Source: Pseudoflavonifractor intestinihominis | GTDB lineage: Bacteria > Bacillota > Clostridia > Oscillospirales > Oscillospiraceae | DNA length: 16,528 nt | Assembly (NCBI RefSeq): GCF_040096055.1 | Contig: NZ_JBBMFK010000044.1 | Location: 1-16,528, forward strand | Direction of reading: 5' to 3' | In this document: positions 1 through 5,455 of the stretch, piece by piece | How positions within the stretch are numbered: the stretch's first letter is position 1 | Layout of the letters: the number at the start of each line of letters is the position of its first letter | Notes under the pieces: generated by a model | Seen by the model: only the letters and a program-made list of their open reading frames with translations | Databases searched by the model: none | What the model was told of the DNA's origin: nothing | Translations under genes and position numbers: made by a program

Positions 1-222
1 GTGTCGCGACTTCATTCTACCAGAGATCTGCAAACCATGTCTCTTTTTCTTTTTGCGAAACTTATTCTACCTTATCTGGAGAACATGGTGGCCCTGGGTG
101 TGGACGTGCCGGACATCCTGCTCAAGGGCCTGGCCGCCGCCAAGACGGCGGTGGACGAGGCTGGTAATAAAGTGGTGCCGGAAGATGGCGACACCGTCCA
201 GACGGAGAATAAGAACGAATAA
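1..222 (+). CDS. Small hypothetical protein, possibly prophage-derived; 5' end uncertain or outside the window
   Basis: The frame is open from the first base, so the gene may begin before the window. Possible internal starts are ATG at 37 and ATG at 85; neither has a well-spaced ribosome-binding site. The visible product is at most 73 residues. It has a hydrophobic stretch near residues 14-26, then a helical, alanine-rich part and a charged C-terminal tail ending TVQTENKNE. I do not recognise the family. The size, tail and position at the edge of an accessory patch are compatible with a small phage structural or lysis-module protein, but this is inference. The last 48 bp (177-224) recur at 1915-1962 with four mismatches, and the gene is followed at once by a strong hairpin terminator. 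Confidence 0.45.
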   Translation: MSRLHSTRDLQTMSLFLFAKLILPYLENMVALGVDVPDILLKGLAAAKTAVDEAGNKVVPEDGDTVQTENKNE

Positions 223-224
223 AG
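177..224 (+). repeat. 48-bp repeat, copy 1 (3' tail of the first gene)
   Basis: This covers the last 15 codons of the first gene (PEDGDTVQTENKNE plus stop) and two bases beyond. It matches 1915-1962 at 44 of 48 positions, in the same orientation. The encoded tails differ (E to A, G to D, D to N) but keep the same stop codon, so the copies are diverged homologues and not a recent exact duplication. Confidence 0.85.
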
Positions 225-226
225 CG

Positions 227-260
227 AGAGGCCCCGCCGGAACATTCCGGCGGGGCCTCT
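227..260 (+). terminator. Hairpin terminator after the first gene
   Basis: A perfect 14-bp inverted repeat (227-240 with 247-260) encloses a 6-nt loop, AACATT. It starts 4 nt after the TAA stop of the upstream gene. The arm is very GC-rich (AGAGGCCCCGCCGG). It lacks a clean T-run on either side, so termination is inferred from position and stem strength. Confidence 0.7.
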
Positions 261-292
261 TGCATGTTAAAGAGAAGGCAAAATAAAATAAC

Positions 293-646
293 TTAAGTAA
301 ATTCTAGCTCTGGAAAGTTCAATTTATTTTGCTTCAAAGAGCTTAAACAGTTATTCGTCAGATCTTTCATGGCATCATATGCGTCATTGCGATATAACTC
401 AAGAAATTCTTTTCCTTCAATAACCTCTGCTGAAGTGGCGAACGAGAAAACGACCCGGCATATGCATTCCAATTTAAACTTGTCATCATCACCATGAGCA
501 CGGAAAATAACCAGAATTGCTCTCTCCAATAATGATTCATTTCTAGGGACCTGTACAGTGAATTGAAGCTCGCTTTCAAGCTTTATTTCACTTTTGGAGC
601 CAAGACATTCATAAACAAATTTCAGACAATTAACTTCTTTGATCAT
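293..646 (-). CDS. Hypothetical 117-aa protein, possible SecB-like fold
   Basis: A start can be read at GTG 655, but no ribosome-binding site precedes it. ATG 646 has AGGTGA five bases upstream, so I chose ATG 646. It is the third gene of an AT-rich operon and its start lies 13 bases after the stop of the DUF6575-like gene. The protein alternates short beta-like stretches: a pattern LQFTVQVPRNES in the first third, then a second strand pair around FKLECICRVVFSF, then a C-terminal helix (DAYDAMKDLTNNCLSSL). This order resembles SecB-like chaperone-fold proteins, some of which serve toxin-antitoxin-chaperone systems. That link is by pattern memory only and is tentative. No signal peptide or membrane segment is seen. 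Function unknown. Confidence 0.6.
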   Translation of the reverse strand: MIKEVNCLKFVYECLGSKSEIKLESELQFTVQVPRNESLLERAILVIFRAHGDDDKFKLECICRVVFSFATSAEVIEGKEFLELYRNDAYDAMKDLTNNCLSSLKQNKLNFPELEFT

Positions 647-659
647 GTTGTTCACCTAT

Positions 660-1253
660 TTAATATACAGGGCACAGTATTTTTTCAGTTGTTTCAGTTT
701 CAAATGATGCCTTAGAGAATTTTTGGTTGTGAACGTCCTGATAGTTCTGAGAAATACCCAAAAGAATATAGCCCGCAATTTTATATGTGAGAGAACTGGA
801 ATAAAACGTATCACTTTCAAGAGACTTATCCCAAGGATCTGAATCAGCATTTATTGTCTCAATGTATGCATCCCACTCATCATCTTCTGCGTCTAAGTAT
901 TCTCCGATGGGAGGTAAATCCTCTTCCGGGATGTCATCAGGAGAGAGTTGTTGGAAAGAATCAGTTCGAGTCTCGTAATTTCTAACCGCAAGGATAACTA
1001 TTTTCTCACAAAGTCTAAAAGCATCATACAGGGTGAGCTTATTTTTAAGAAGAGCTATCAATTTAGATGAGGATATGGGGGCTACGATCCACTGCTGAGC
1101 ACCACGCGTATCAAAGCACATGCATAGATATCGATGCCCGGATTTATCCTTTAAAACGGAAAGCAGAGGGTATACATAATCGACAAGGATCTCATCCATT
1201 ACCAGATTTCCATAAACAGGAACGTTTTCAAAATACGGATTTGGGATTCTCAT
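660..1253 (-). CDS. DUF6575-like protein of unknown function
   Basis: The 197-aa product starts at ATG 1253, with AGAAAGGTG about 6 bases upstream. The N-terminal two thirds (about residues 1-95) contain NVPVYGNLVMDEILVDYVYPLL, then a strand pair ending YLCMCFDTRG, then WIVAPISSSKLIALL and LYDAFR. This order resembles the domain called DUF6575, whose function is not known to me. It is followed by a strongly acidic linker (about 104-135: DDIPEEDLPP, DAEDDEWD) and a C-terminal region of about 60 residues (YKIAGYILLGISQNY). No catalytic motif, signal peptide or membrane segment is evident. It is the middle gene of a three-gene AT-rich operon, 18 bp after the first gene and a few bases before the third. 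AT-rich codon use unlike the flanking chromosome suggests horizontal acquisition. Confidence 0.7.
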   Translation of the reverse strand: MRIPNPYFENVPVYGNLVMDEILVDYVYPLLSVLKDKSGHRYLCMCFDTRGAQQWIVAPISSSKLIALLKNKLTLYDAFRLCEKIVILAVRNYETRTDSFQQLSPDDIPEEDLPPIGEYLDAEDDEWDAYIETINADSDPWDKSLESDTFYSSSLTYKIAGYILLGISQNYQDVHNQKFSKASFETETTEKILCPVY

Positions 1254-1271
1254 TATAACACCTTTCTAATA

Positions 1272-1697
1272 TTACAGTAGCGGCTCTTCTTTAAAATATG
1301 TATGAGGAAGGGCGCCTTCATATAACCACCAATCGATATGAGAACTTTTGGTCCCGGTGCGTTCCTTGGTCCGTTGAACTATTCCACAACTAGGATCGGT
1401 AGTTCCCTTTGCCACAATTGCACAGGGCTGTTTTCCACGAAAAAATTTCAGCTTTTTTCTTGCATCGTATTCTTTCGAGTATGTGGATAGAGAATAGTTA
1501 CCTATATCGAATGGGGCATCTTCATTTTCCTTGGTGTGGGCAAGTTCATCTAAGTATGTAGGTAAAAACGATGCCGCCTCTACATGGCCAGTTCTACAAA
1601 TTCTATAGACCTCTATGGATTCTTCCTTAGCTCCGCTAGGTAGTTTTTCGACAGGAAAACCTTTTGGAAACTTGGAAGCAATATTATCAAAATTCAT
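1272..1697 (-). CDS. Hypothetical 141-aa protein, first gene of the AT-rich cassette
   Basis: The product starts at ATG 1697, preceded by only a weak GGA-type ribosome-binding site. I do not recognise a named family. Notable stretches are EVYRICRTGHVEAASFL (about 29-45), a variable acidic middle, then CAIVAKGTTDPSCGIVQRT (about 93-111) and SHIDWWLYEGALPHTYF (about 119-135). The DPSCG, HxDWW and LYEGA segments look conserved-type (aromatic and charged, near predicted turns) and could form an active or binding site. No secretion or membrane signal is present. It is the promoter-proximal gene of the operon that also carries the DUF6575-like and possible SecB-like genes. An enzymatic or toxin-like role is only a guess from the cassette layout. 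Confidence 0.65.
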   Translation of the reverse strand: MNFDNIASKFPKGFPVEKLPSGAKEESIEVYRICRTGHVEAASFLPTYLDELAHTKENEDAPFDIGNYSLSTYSKEYDARKKLKFFRGKQPCAIVAKGTTDPSCGIVQRTKERTGTKSSHIDWWLYEGALPHTYFKEEPLL

Positions 1698-1770
1698 TCC
1701 ATATCATTCCAATCAGCCAGTACTTCTAGTGGCAAATTCTACCCAGAACATACTATTTTATACCATATAG

Positions 1771-1799
1771 ATCATAATGCAATTTGCCAAAAAAGTCAA
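1771..1799 (-). promoter_or_regulatory. Strong sigma-A promoter of the AT-rich three-gene cassette
   Basis: On the minus strand, -35 TTGACT (1799-1794), a 17-nt spacer and -10 TATGAT (1776-1771) form a near-consensus promoter. Transcription would start near 1764, giving a leader of about 67 nt before ATG 1697. Confidence 0.75.
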
Positions 1800-1914
1800 T
1801 CTCGCTATAATAAAGAATAGTCGCCTATAAGTCGCTGTGTATATTTTGAATTCATTTCTAGAAGTATACACTACAATTTTAAGTTATTAAAAATGCTATA
1901 TCTTTCTCGTGGGG

Positions 1915-1962
1915 GCCGGCAGATGACAACACCGTCCAGACAGAGAATAAGAACGAATAAAG
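1915..1962 (+). repeat. 48-bp repeat, copy 2 (truncated gene tail)
   Basis: It matches 177-224 at 44 of 48 positions and keeps an in-frame tail reading PADDNTVQTENKNE followed by TAA. Immediately upstream the similarity stops abruptly and the sequence becomes AT-rich. It is therefore the decapitated 3' end of a homologue of the first gene. The hairpin terminator that follows copy 1 is not present here. Confidence 0.8.
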
Positions 1963-1991
1963 TACGTAGCAACTGCCTATCTGGCAGTGGC

Positions 1992-2013
1992 TCCGTGTGT
2001 AATCCGTGTGTAA
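1992..2013. repeat. Tandem 11-bp repeat TCCGTGTGTAA x2
   Basis: Two exact adjacent copies occupy 1992-2002 and 2003-2013. Short direct repeats close to a tRNA 3' end can be integrase arm-type sites; that reading is inference. Confidence 0.6.
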
Positions 2014-2072
2014 ATTCGGCGTTCAAAACGATAATACAATCTTTATTATTTAGACAATGAATGCAAATCACA

Positions 2073-2118
2073 AAAACCGCAATCCATTGGGGGACAATGA
2101 AAAAACCGCTATCCATTG
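2073..2118. repeat. Duplicated arm of the tRNA-Lys terminator
   Basis: AAAAACCGCAATCCATTG at 2073-2090 and AAAAACCGCTATCCATTG at 2101-2118 differ by one base. The second copy is the far arm of the tRNA operon terminator hairpin. The extra copy could be a remnant attachment site or a local duplication. Confidence 0.6.
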
Positions 2119-2139
2119 CTGCTCAATGGATAGCGGTTT
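2100..2139 (-). terminator. Rho-independent terminator of the tRNA operon
   Basis: A perfect 16-bp stem (2139-2124 with 2118-2103) with a 5-nt loop is followed on the minus strand by six T. The stem begins directly at the last base of the tRNA-Lys CCA end, so terminator and tRNA share a boundary. Confidence 0.9.
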
Positions 2140-2214
2140 GGTGACCCAGCGGGGACTCGAACCCCGGACCTTCGCCTTAAAAGGGCGTTGCTCTACCAAC
2201 TGAGCTACTAGGTC
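2139..2214 (-). tRNA. tRNA-Lys (UUU)
   Basis: The cloverleaf reads on the minus strand from GACCTAG to CTGGGTC with discriminator A and encoded CCA (2141-2139). The anticodon loop is CTTTTAA, giving UUU. D-arm GCTC/GAGC and T-arm CGGGG-TTCGAGT-CCCCG are intact. It is the last tRNA of the array. Confidence 0.95.
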
Positions 2215-2223
2215 GTATAAAAT

Positions 2224-2298
2224 TGGCTGGGATGGCTGGACTCGAACCAGCGAGTGCGGGAGTCAAAGTCCCGTGCCTTACCACTTGGCTACACCCCA
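2224..2298 (-). tRNA. tRNA-Gln (UUG)
   Basis: Acceptor TGGGGTG pairs with CATCCCA, discriminator G, CCA encoded at 2226-2224. The anticodon stem-loop CGGGA-CTTTGAC-TCCCG gives UUG. The T-arm is GCTGG-TTCGAGT-CCAGC. It lies 9 nt from tRNA-Lys and about 13 nt after an internal terminator-like hairpin. Confidence 0.95.
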
Positions 2299-2311
2299 GT
2301 ATCGCAGGTTC

Positions 2312-2350
2312 AAAAAAGGGAAGGCCCGGAGCGGACGCTCCGGGCCTTCC
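2312..2350 (-). terminator. Internal terminator-like hairpin inside the tRNA array
   Basis: A 14-bp GC-rich stem (GGAAGGCCCGGAGC at 2319-2332 with 2337-2350) is followed on the minus strand by CCC and six T. It has the form of a full rho-independent terminator after tRNA-His. Only 13 nt separate it from tRNA-Gln, so no room is left for a separate promoter for Gln-Lys. Confidence 0.8.
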
Positions 2351-2364
2351 GCCTTGAGACTATA

Positions 2365-2441
2365 TGGGGTGGGTGACGGGACTCGAACCCGCGACACTCG
2401 GAACCACAATCCGATGCTCTACCAACTGAACTACACCCACC
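2365..2441 (-). tRNA. tRNA-His (GUG)
   Basis: Acceptor GTGGGTG/CACCCAC is preceded by an encoded G at -1 (2441) facing discriminator C73, the hallmark of tRNA-His. The anticodon stem-loop TCGGA-TTGTGGT-TCCGA gives GUG. CCA is encoded (2367-2365). Confidence 0.95.
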
Positions 2442-2464
2442 ATATGGAAGAAAACATAGTAAAA

Positions 2465-2541
<77 letters not shown>

Positions 2542-2544
2542 GTA

Positions 2545-2618
2545 TGGAGCGGGTGATGGGAATCGAACCCACGCGACCAGCTTGGAAGGCTGGGATTCTA
2601 CCATTGAACTACACCCGC
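2545..2618 (-). tRNA. tRNA-Gly (UCC)
   Basis: Acceptor GCGGGTG/CACCCGC, discriminator T, CCA encoded (2547-2545). The anticodon loop is CTTCCAA, giving UCC. It is the promoter-proximal tRNA of the array. Confidence 0.95.
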
Positions 2619-2651
2619 ATGGGACACGACAAACTGAATGTCAGCCTTGAT

Positions 2652-2680
2652 ATAATAACACGGACAACCCTGGCTGTCAA
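2652..2680 (-). promoter_or_regulatory. Consensus sigma-A promoter of the tRNA array
   Basis: On the minus strand, TTGACA (2680-2675), a 17-nt spacer and TATTAT (2657-2652) lie about 33 bases before tRNA-Gly. The match is nearly perfect and suits a stable-RNA operon. Confidence 0.85.
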
Positions 2681-2700
2681 TGCTTTTGCGAGAAAAAATG

Positions 2701-2746
2701 AAAAATTTTCTCCTCGCCTCCGATAGCAGGGGAGACGAGGAGAAAA
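2701..2746 (-). terminator. Terminator of the ECF sigma operon
   Basis: An 11-bp outer stem (TTTTCTCCTCG at 2706-2716 with 2736-2746) plus a partly paired inner part is followed on the minus strand by a T-rich tail. It lies 10 nt after the stop codon of the lipoprotein gene. Confidence 0.8.
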
Positions 2747-2756
2747 CAGGCGCGGA

Positions 2757-3386
2757 CTACGCGTCAGGGGCAGAGGACTCCATCAGGTCCTGACCGAAGA
2801 AATCGGAGTAGCGCACCGTAAGTTCACCGCCGTGGAATACCACGTCGGCGATGTCAAGCCCGGGCTCCAGCGGAAAGACATAGTCCTCCTCGCTGGTGAG
2901 GGGGAGGTCCAGCGTGCCGCCGTCCCGCAGCTCAACGGTCACCTGGGTAAAGTCGGCGGGAAAGCGCTGGCCGCTGACAAAATCAAAGATGCTGTCGGTC
3001 AAGTCGCCGAAGAGGACGGTGATGCTATCGGTGGCCAATACCGCGGCGGAGAACCCGGCGGAGATTCCCATGTCCCCCTCCTTGGAGGCCAGCAGGACGA
3101 ATCCGTCCTCACCTTTCTCCAGCACAAAGACCTCCAGAGAGCCGAAGGCCTCGGTATCGGGGTTCCGATTGCCGGCCAGCAGGACAAGCTCATCCCCGTA
3201 TGCGGCACTCTGCAGGAGCACACAGTCCTGGCCGTAGGTGTCTGACAGCCAAGCCGACGCCAGCTCCAGACTGTCCCCACCCACCGAAGGCGGAGGGGTG
3301 GAATTGTCCCTGGGAGAGGCACAGCCCACCAGACCAAGGGTCATCAGCAGGGCCAGCAGGAAACAGAGAATACGGGAAAACCTCAT
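2757..3386 (-). CDS. Hypothetical lipoprotein, third gene of the ECF sigma operon
   Basis: The start is ATG 3386, chosen because AGGAGGG lies six bases upstream and because it begins a lipoprotein signal directly: MRFSRIL, a hydrophobic core, then the lipobox LVGC with the lipidated Cys at residue 22. The upstream in-frame ATG 3425 overlaps the previous gene and adds 13 unhelpful residues. The mature part, about 187 residues, has a proline/serine linker then beta-rich sequence with repeated short strands (DELVLLAGN, LEVFVLEKG, FVLLASKEG). I do not recognise the family. It is 35 bp downstream of the propeller-like membrane protein and ends at a terminator, so it is very likely co-transcribed with the sigma factor and acts outside the membrane, perhaps in signal detection (inference). 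Confidence 0.8.
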   Translation of the reverse strand: MRFSRILCFLLALLMTLGLVGCASPRDNSTPPPSVGGDSLELASAWLSDTYGQDCVLLQSAAYGDELVLLAGNRNPDTEAFGSLEVFVLEKGEDGFVLLASKEGDMGISAGFSAAVLATDSITVLFGDLTDSIFDFVSGQRFPADFTQVTVELRDGGTLDLPLTSEEDYVFPLEPGLDIADVVFHGGELTVRYSDFFGQDLMESSAPDA

Positions 3387-3421
3387 GAGAAGCCCTCCTT
3401 TTTGTAATATATCATATGAAA

Positions 3422-4789
3422 TCAACGAAACGTATAGAGAAACAGGCCGGAATCCGCCCCTTGGGCCGAGATAAATACCCGGCTGTCATCCAGCCAGCCC
3501 AGGGAGCGCTCCAGGTTCTGCTCCGTCTCCACGCGGTCAAAGAGGATAAAACGGCCGGCGGTAAAGTCCAGAACCCCAAGCTGGGTTACGTCCAGACTGC
3601 CGTCCTCCTCGCTTGGCAGGAAGCAGCAGGCGCGGTCTCCGCTGGGGGAGAGGAGAAAACGGGTGCCGGGTGCCAAGGAGAAGCCCTCGATGGGAGAAGA
3701 GCGGGCGCCGGTTTTCCAGTCCAGGACAGCGATCTGACCGTCCTCGTCCATCTCCAGGGCGTACCGGCCGCCCAGGTCCAGCACACCCCGGCCGCCTGCG
3801 CTGTCATAGCGGGGAAGAGAATTGGCGGTCTGCTCTACTGCTCCGGTGGACAGGTCCCATACCCAGGCGGAGCAGCTCTCCTCGCCGCCGGTAAGCAGCA
3901 GGGTGCCGCTGTCAAGAAAGACGGCCCGGTCCAAAGCGGTGCCAAGCGTCTCCTCCAGCGAAGTCAGCGTGTCCGTCTCCAGGTCCAGCAGGTAAGGGTG
4001 CTGTCCGGTCTCGCCCTCGACATGGCCCGTCAGCAGGGCGTGACGCAGGTCGGAGGTGAGGGAGAAGTCTGTGATACCGGTGAGGGTGTCCGGCACCGCC
4101 AGCAGACGGCTCTCCCCGGTGTCCAGATCCAGCAGCAGCACACGGAAGTCAAAGCTCCGCAGCAGGCCGCCACGGAGCAGTAGAGCCACGGCATCACTGC
4201 GCCCGGGAATGGCCTGAACCTCCCAGCGGCCTTCCCCGTCGAGAAGTGAACCCTCGCCCACTGCGGTCAGACCGCCGTTTCTCACGCACCAGAAGACCTG
4301 GCCGGTCAGCGTCCCGGCGCTGTCGGAAAAGCGGAAGGAGGTGACCTCCGACGGGATATCCTGGAGCGCGTTGCCCTCCAGGGCGGCGAAGCGGACAGAC
4401 TTCACCGCGCCGTCCTGGCTCCGCTCCGCCTGCCACAGCGCCGCGTCGCCGGTCTGCCAGTCCTCCAGGGAGAGCGGCAGGTACTGGACCTGGACGGCGT
4501 CCCCCAGCTGTGTGCCGGAGGGAGCGCCGCCTGCCGGCGGGACCTGCTCCGGGGCGGAGAAATGGAGGAAGGAGAAGACGGTGGTACGGAACTCCACATT
4601 GCCCGCCATGGCGGCGGCCAGAGCGCCCAGCAGCACCGCAGCAGCGGCGGCCGCGGCCAGAAGGCGGAGACGGAGGCCGCCCCGCCGTTTTGCGGGAGTT
4701 TGTTCACCAGGCATGAACCGGGCCTGAGCGCCGGCGAGCAGAGCGGGGTCCAGGTCTCCAAGGGCGTCCAGAAGCATATCAGGCGTCAA
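3422..4789 (-). CDS. Membrane-anchored beta-propeller-like protein, probable anti-sigma factor or sensor
   Basis: The start is TTG 4789, overlapping the sigma factor stop in a TTGA arrangement; AGGAGG lies seven bases upstream, whereas the next ATG (4777) is too far from it. The 455-aa product has a short cytoplasmic N-terminus of about 38 residues, one membrane segment (about 39-63) and a large exterior domain. The exterior part contains five spaced repeats of the form hydrophobic-L/W-D-x-x-T/A-G near residues 217-226, 266-275, 309-317, 354-362 and 405-413, about 40-50 residues apart, typical of beta-propeller blades. Translational coupling to an ECF sigma gene and single-pass topology match membrane anti-sigma factors. 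The cytoplasmic part lacks an obvious zinc HxxxCxxC motif, so it is not a classic ZAS-domain protein. Direct sigma binding is inferred. Confidence 0.8.
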   Translation of the reverse strand: MTPDMLLDALGDLDPALLAGAQARFMPGEQTPAKRRGGLRLRLLAAAAAAAVLLGALAAAMAGNVEFRTTVFSFLHFSAPEQVPPAGGAPSGTQLGDAVQVQYLPLSLEDWQTGDAALWQAERSQDGAVKSVRFAALEGNALQDIPSEVTSFRFSDSAGTLTGQVFWCVRNGGLTAVGEGSLLDGEGRWEVQAIPGRSDAVALLLRGGLLRSFDFRVLLLDLDTGESRLLAVPDTLTGITDFSLTSDLRHALLTGHVEGETGQHPYLLDLETDTLTSLEETLGTALDRAVFLDSGTLLLTGGEESCSAWVWDLSTGAVEQTANSLPRYDSAGGRGVLDLGGRYALEMDEDGQIAVLDWKTGARSSPIEGFSLAPGTRFLLSPSGDRACCFLPSEEDGSLDVTQLGVLDFTAGRFILFDRVETEQNLERSLGWLDDSRVFISAQGADSGLFLYTFR

Positions 4790-5343
4790 AGAAATCCCTC
4801 CTGTTCCAGATGGTCTTTCAGCTTGTTTCGTGTGCGGAAGAGGATGACCTTGACCCGGCTCTCGGGGAGCCGGAAGGCCTGGGCAATCTCCCGGATGGAG
4901 GCCAGATACCAGTACCGGCAGAGAAACAGGTCCCGGTCCCGGCTGGATAGCCCCTTCAGAAAGGCCTCCAGGGTGCGGGTCAGCTCGGCCAGCTGGGCGG
5001 CCTCCTCCGGCTCATCAGAGGCAGAGACGCACTGGGACAGCTCCTCCAGAGCCAGCGGCACCTGGCCGCCGCCCCGCTTTTTCCGGGTGTTTCTGCGCCA
5101 GCGGTCCAGGCTGAGCCGTCGGGTGATGGCCCCCAGGAAGGCGGAGAGGACCGTGGGCCGGTGGGGGGGAATGGCGTTCCAGGCCTGGAGCCAGGTGTCG
5201 TTTACACACTCCTCCGCGTCTCCAAAGTCGGAGAGAATATTCATGGCGATGGTGCGGCAGTAGCCGCCGTATTTCCGGTCTGTCTCCGCGATGGCCTCCT
5301 CATTTCTTGCCCAGTACAGCGCCACAATCCGGCTGTCCTCCAC
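4786..5343 (-). CDS. ECF-type RNA polymerase sigma factor
   Basis: The start is GTG 5343, with AGGAGG seven bases upstream. The 185-aa product has the two-domain ECF layout. Region 2 is at about 25-85 (RTIAMNILSDFGDAEECVNDTWLQAW, then a LSAFLGAITRRLSLDRWRR segment). A variable acidic linker follows at about 95-125. Region 4 is at about 125-182 (LSSRDRDLFLCRYWYL, then a helix-turn-helix IREIAQAFRLPESRVKVILFRTRNKL). Length fits the ECF family. Its stop overlaps the start of the membrane-anchored propeller protein, the usual sigma/anti-sigma coupling. An ECF-type promoter 43 bases upstream suggests it activates its own operon. The regulon is unknown. Confidence 0.93.
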   Translation of the reverse strand: MEDSRIVALYWARNEEAIAETDRKYGGYCRTIAMNILSDFGDAEECVNDTWLQAWNAIPPHRPTVLSAFLGAITRRLSLDRWRRNTRKKRGGGQVPLALEELSQCVSASDEPEEAAQLAELTRTLEAFLKGLSSRDRDLFLCRYWYLASIREIAQAFRLPESRVKVILFRTRNKLKDHLEQEGFL

Positions 5344-5385
5344 GGCGGTTCCTCCTTCCGTCTGAAAGGTCCTTTCACCTGTATA

Positions 5386-5412
5386 GTCGTCAAAGGGGCG
5401 GGGATGGTTACA
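5386..5412 (-). promoter_or_regulatory. ECF-type promoter of the sigma operon, probably autoregulated
   Basis: On the minus strand, TGTAAC (5412-5407), 17 nt and CGAC (5389-5386) followed by TATA match the ECF pattern of an AAC-type -35 and a CGTC-like -10. It is placed before the sigma gene. The -35 touches the T-run of the terminator of the neighbouring operon. Confidence 0.55.
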
Positions 5413-5449
5413 AAAAAATCCGCCTGCCGGAGCGATTCCGGCAGGCGGA
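5412..5449 (-). terminator. Terminator of the fructose operon
   Basis: A perfect 13-bp stem (5449-5437 with 5431-5419), 5-nt loop and seven T on the minus strand form a strong rho-independent terminator. It lies just after the stop of the ArsC/Spx-family gene. Confidence 0.92.
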
Positions 5450-5455
5450 GAGAGA

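Larger units (their letters stand above)
1698..2099. other. AT-rich intergenic region with cassette promoter and recombination scars
   Basis: No gene is convincing here. The region holds the cassette promoter (1771-1799), the truncated repeat copy (1915-1962), a small 6-bp-stem hairpin (1972-1988), an immediate tandem 11-bp repeat (1992-2013) and an extra copy of the tRNA-Lys terminator arm (2073-2090). The 1871-2116 minus frame is open but lacks a ribosome-binding site and protein-like composition. Confidence 0.6.

Noticed and set aside
1871..2116. 81-codon minus-strand open frame before the tRNA array
   Set aside because: It runs across the repeat tail and tandem repeats with no ribosome-binding site, and looks like scar sequence.
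3416..4183. 255-codon plus-strand open frame opposite the propeller protein
   Set aside because: It is the antisense shadow of a gene with clear start, membrane segment and operon coupling.
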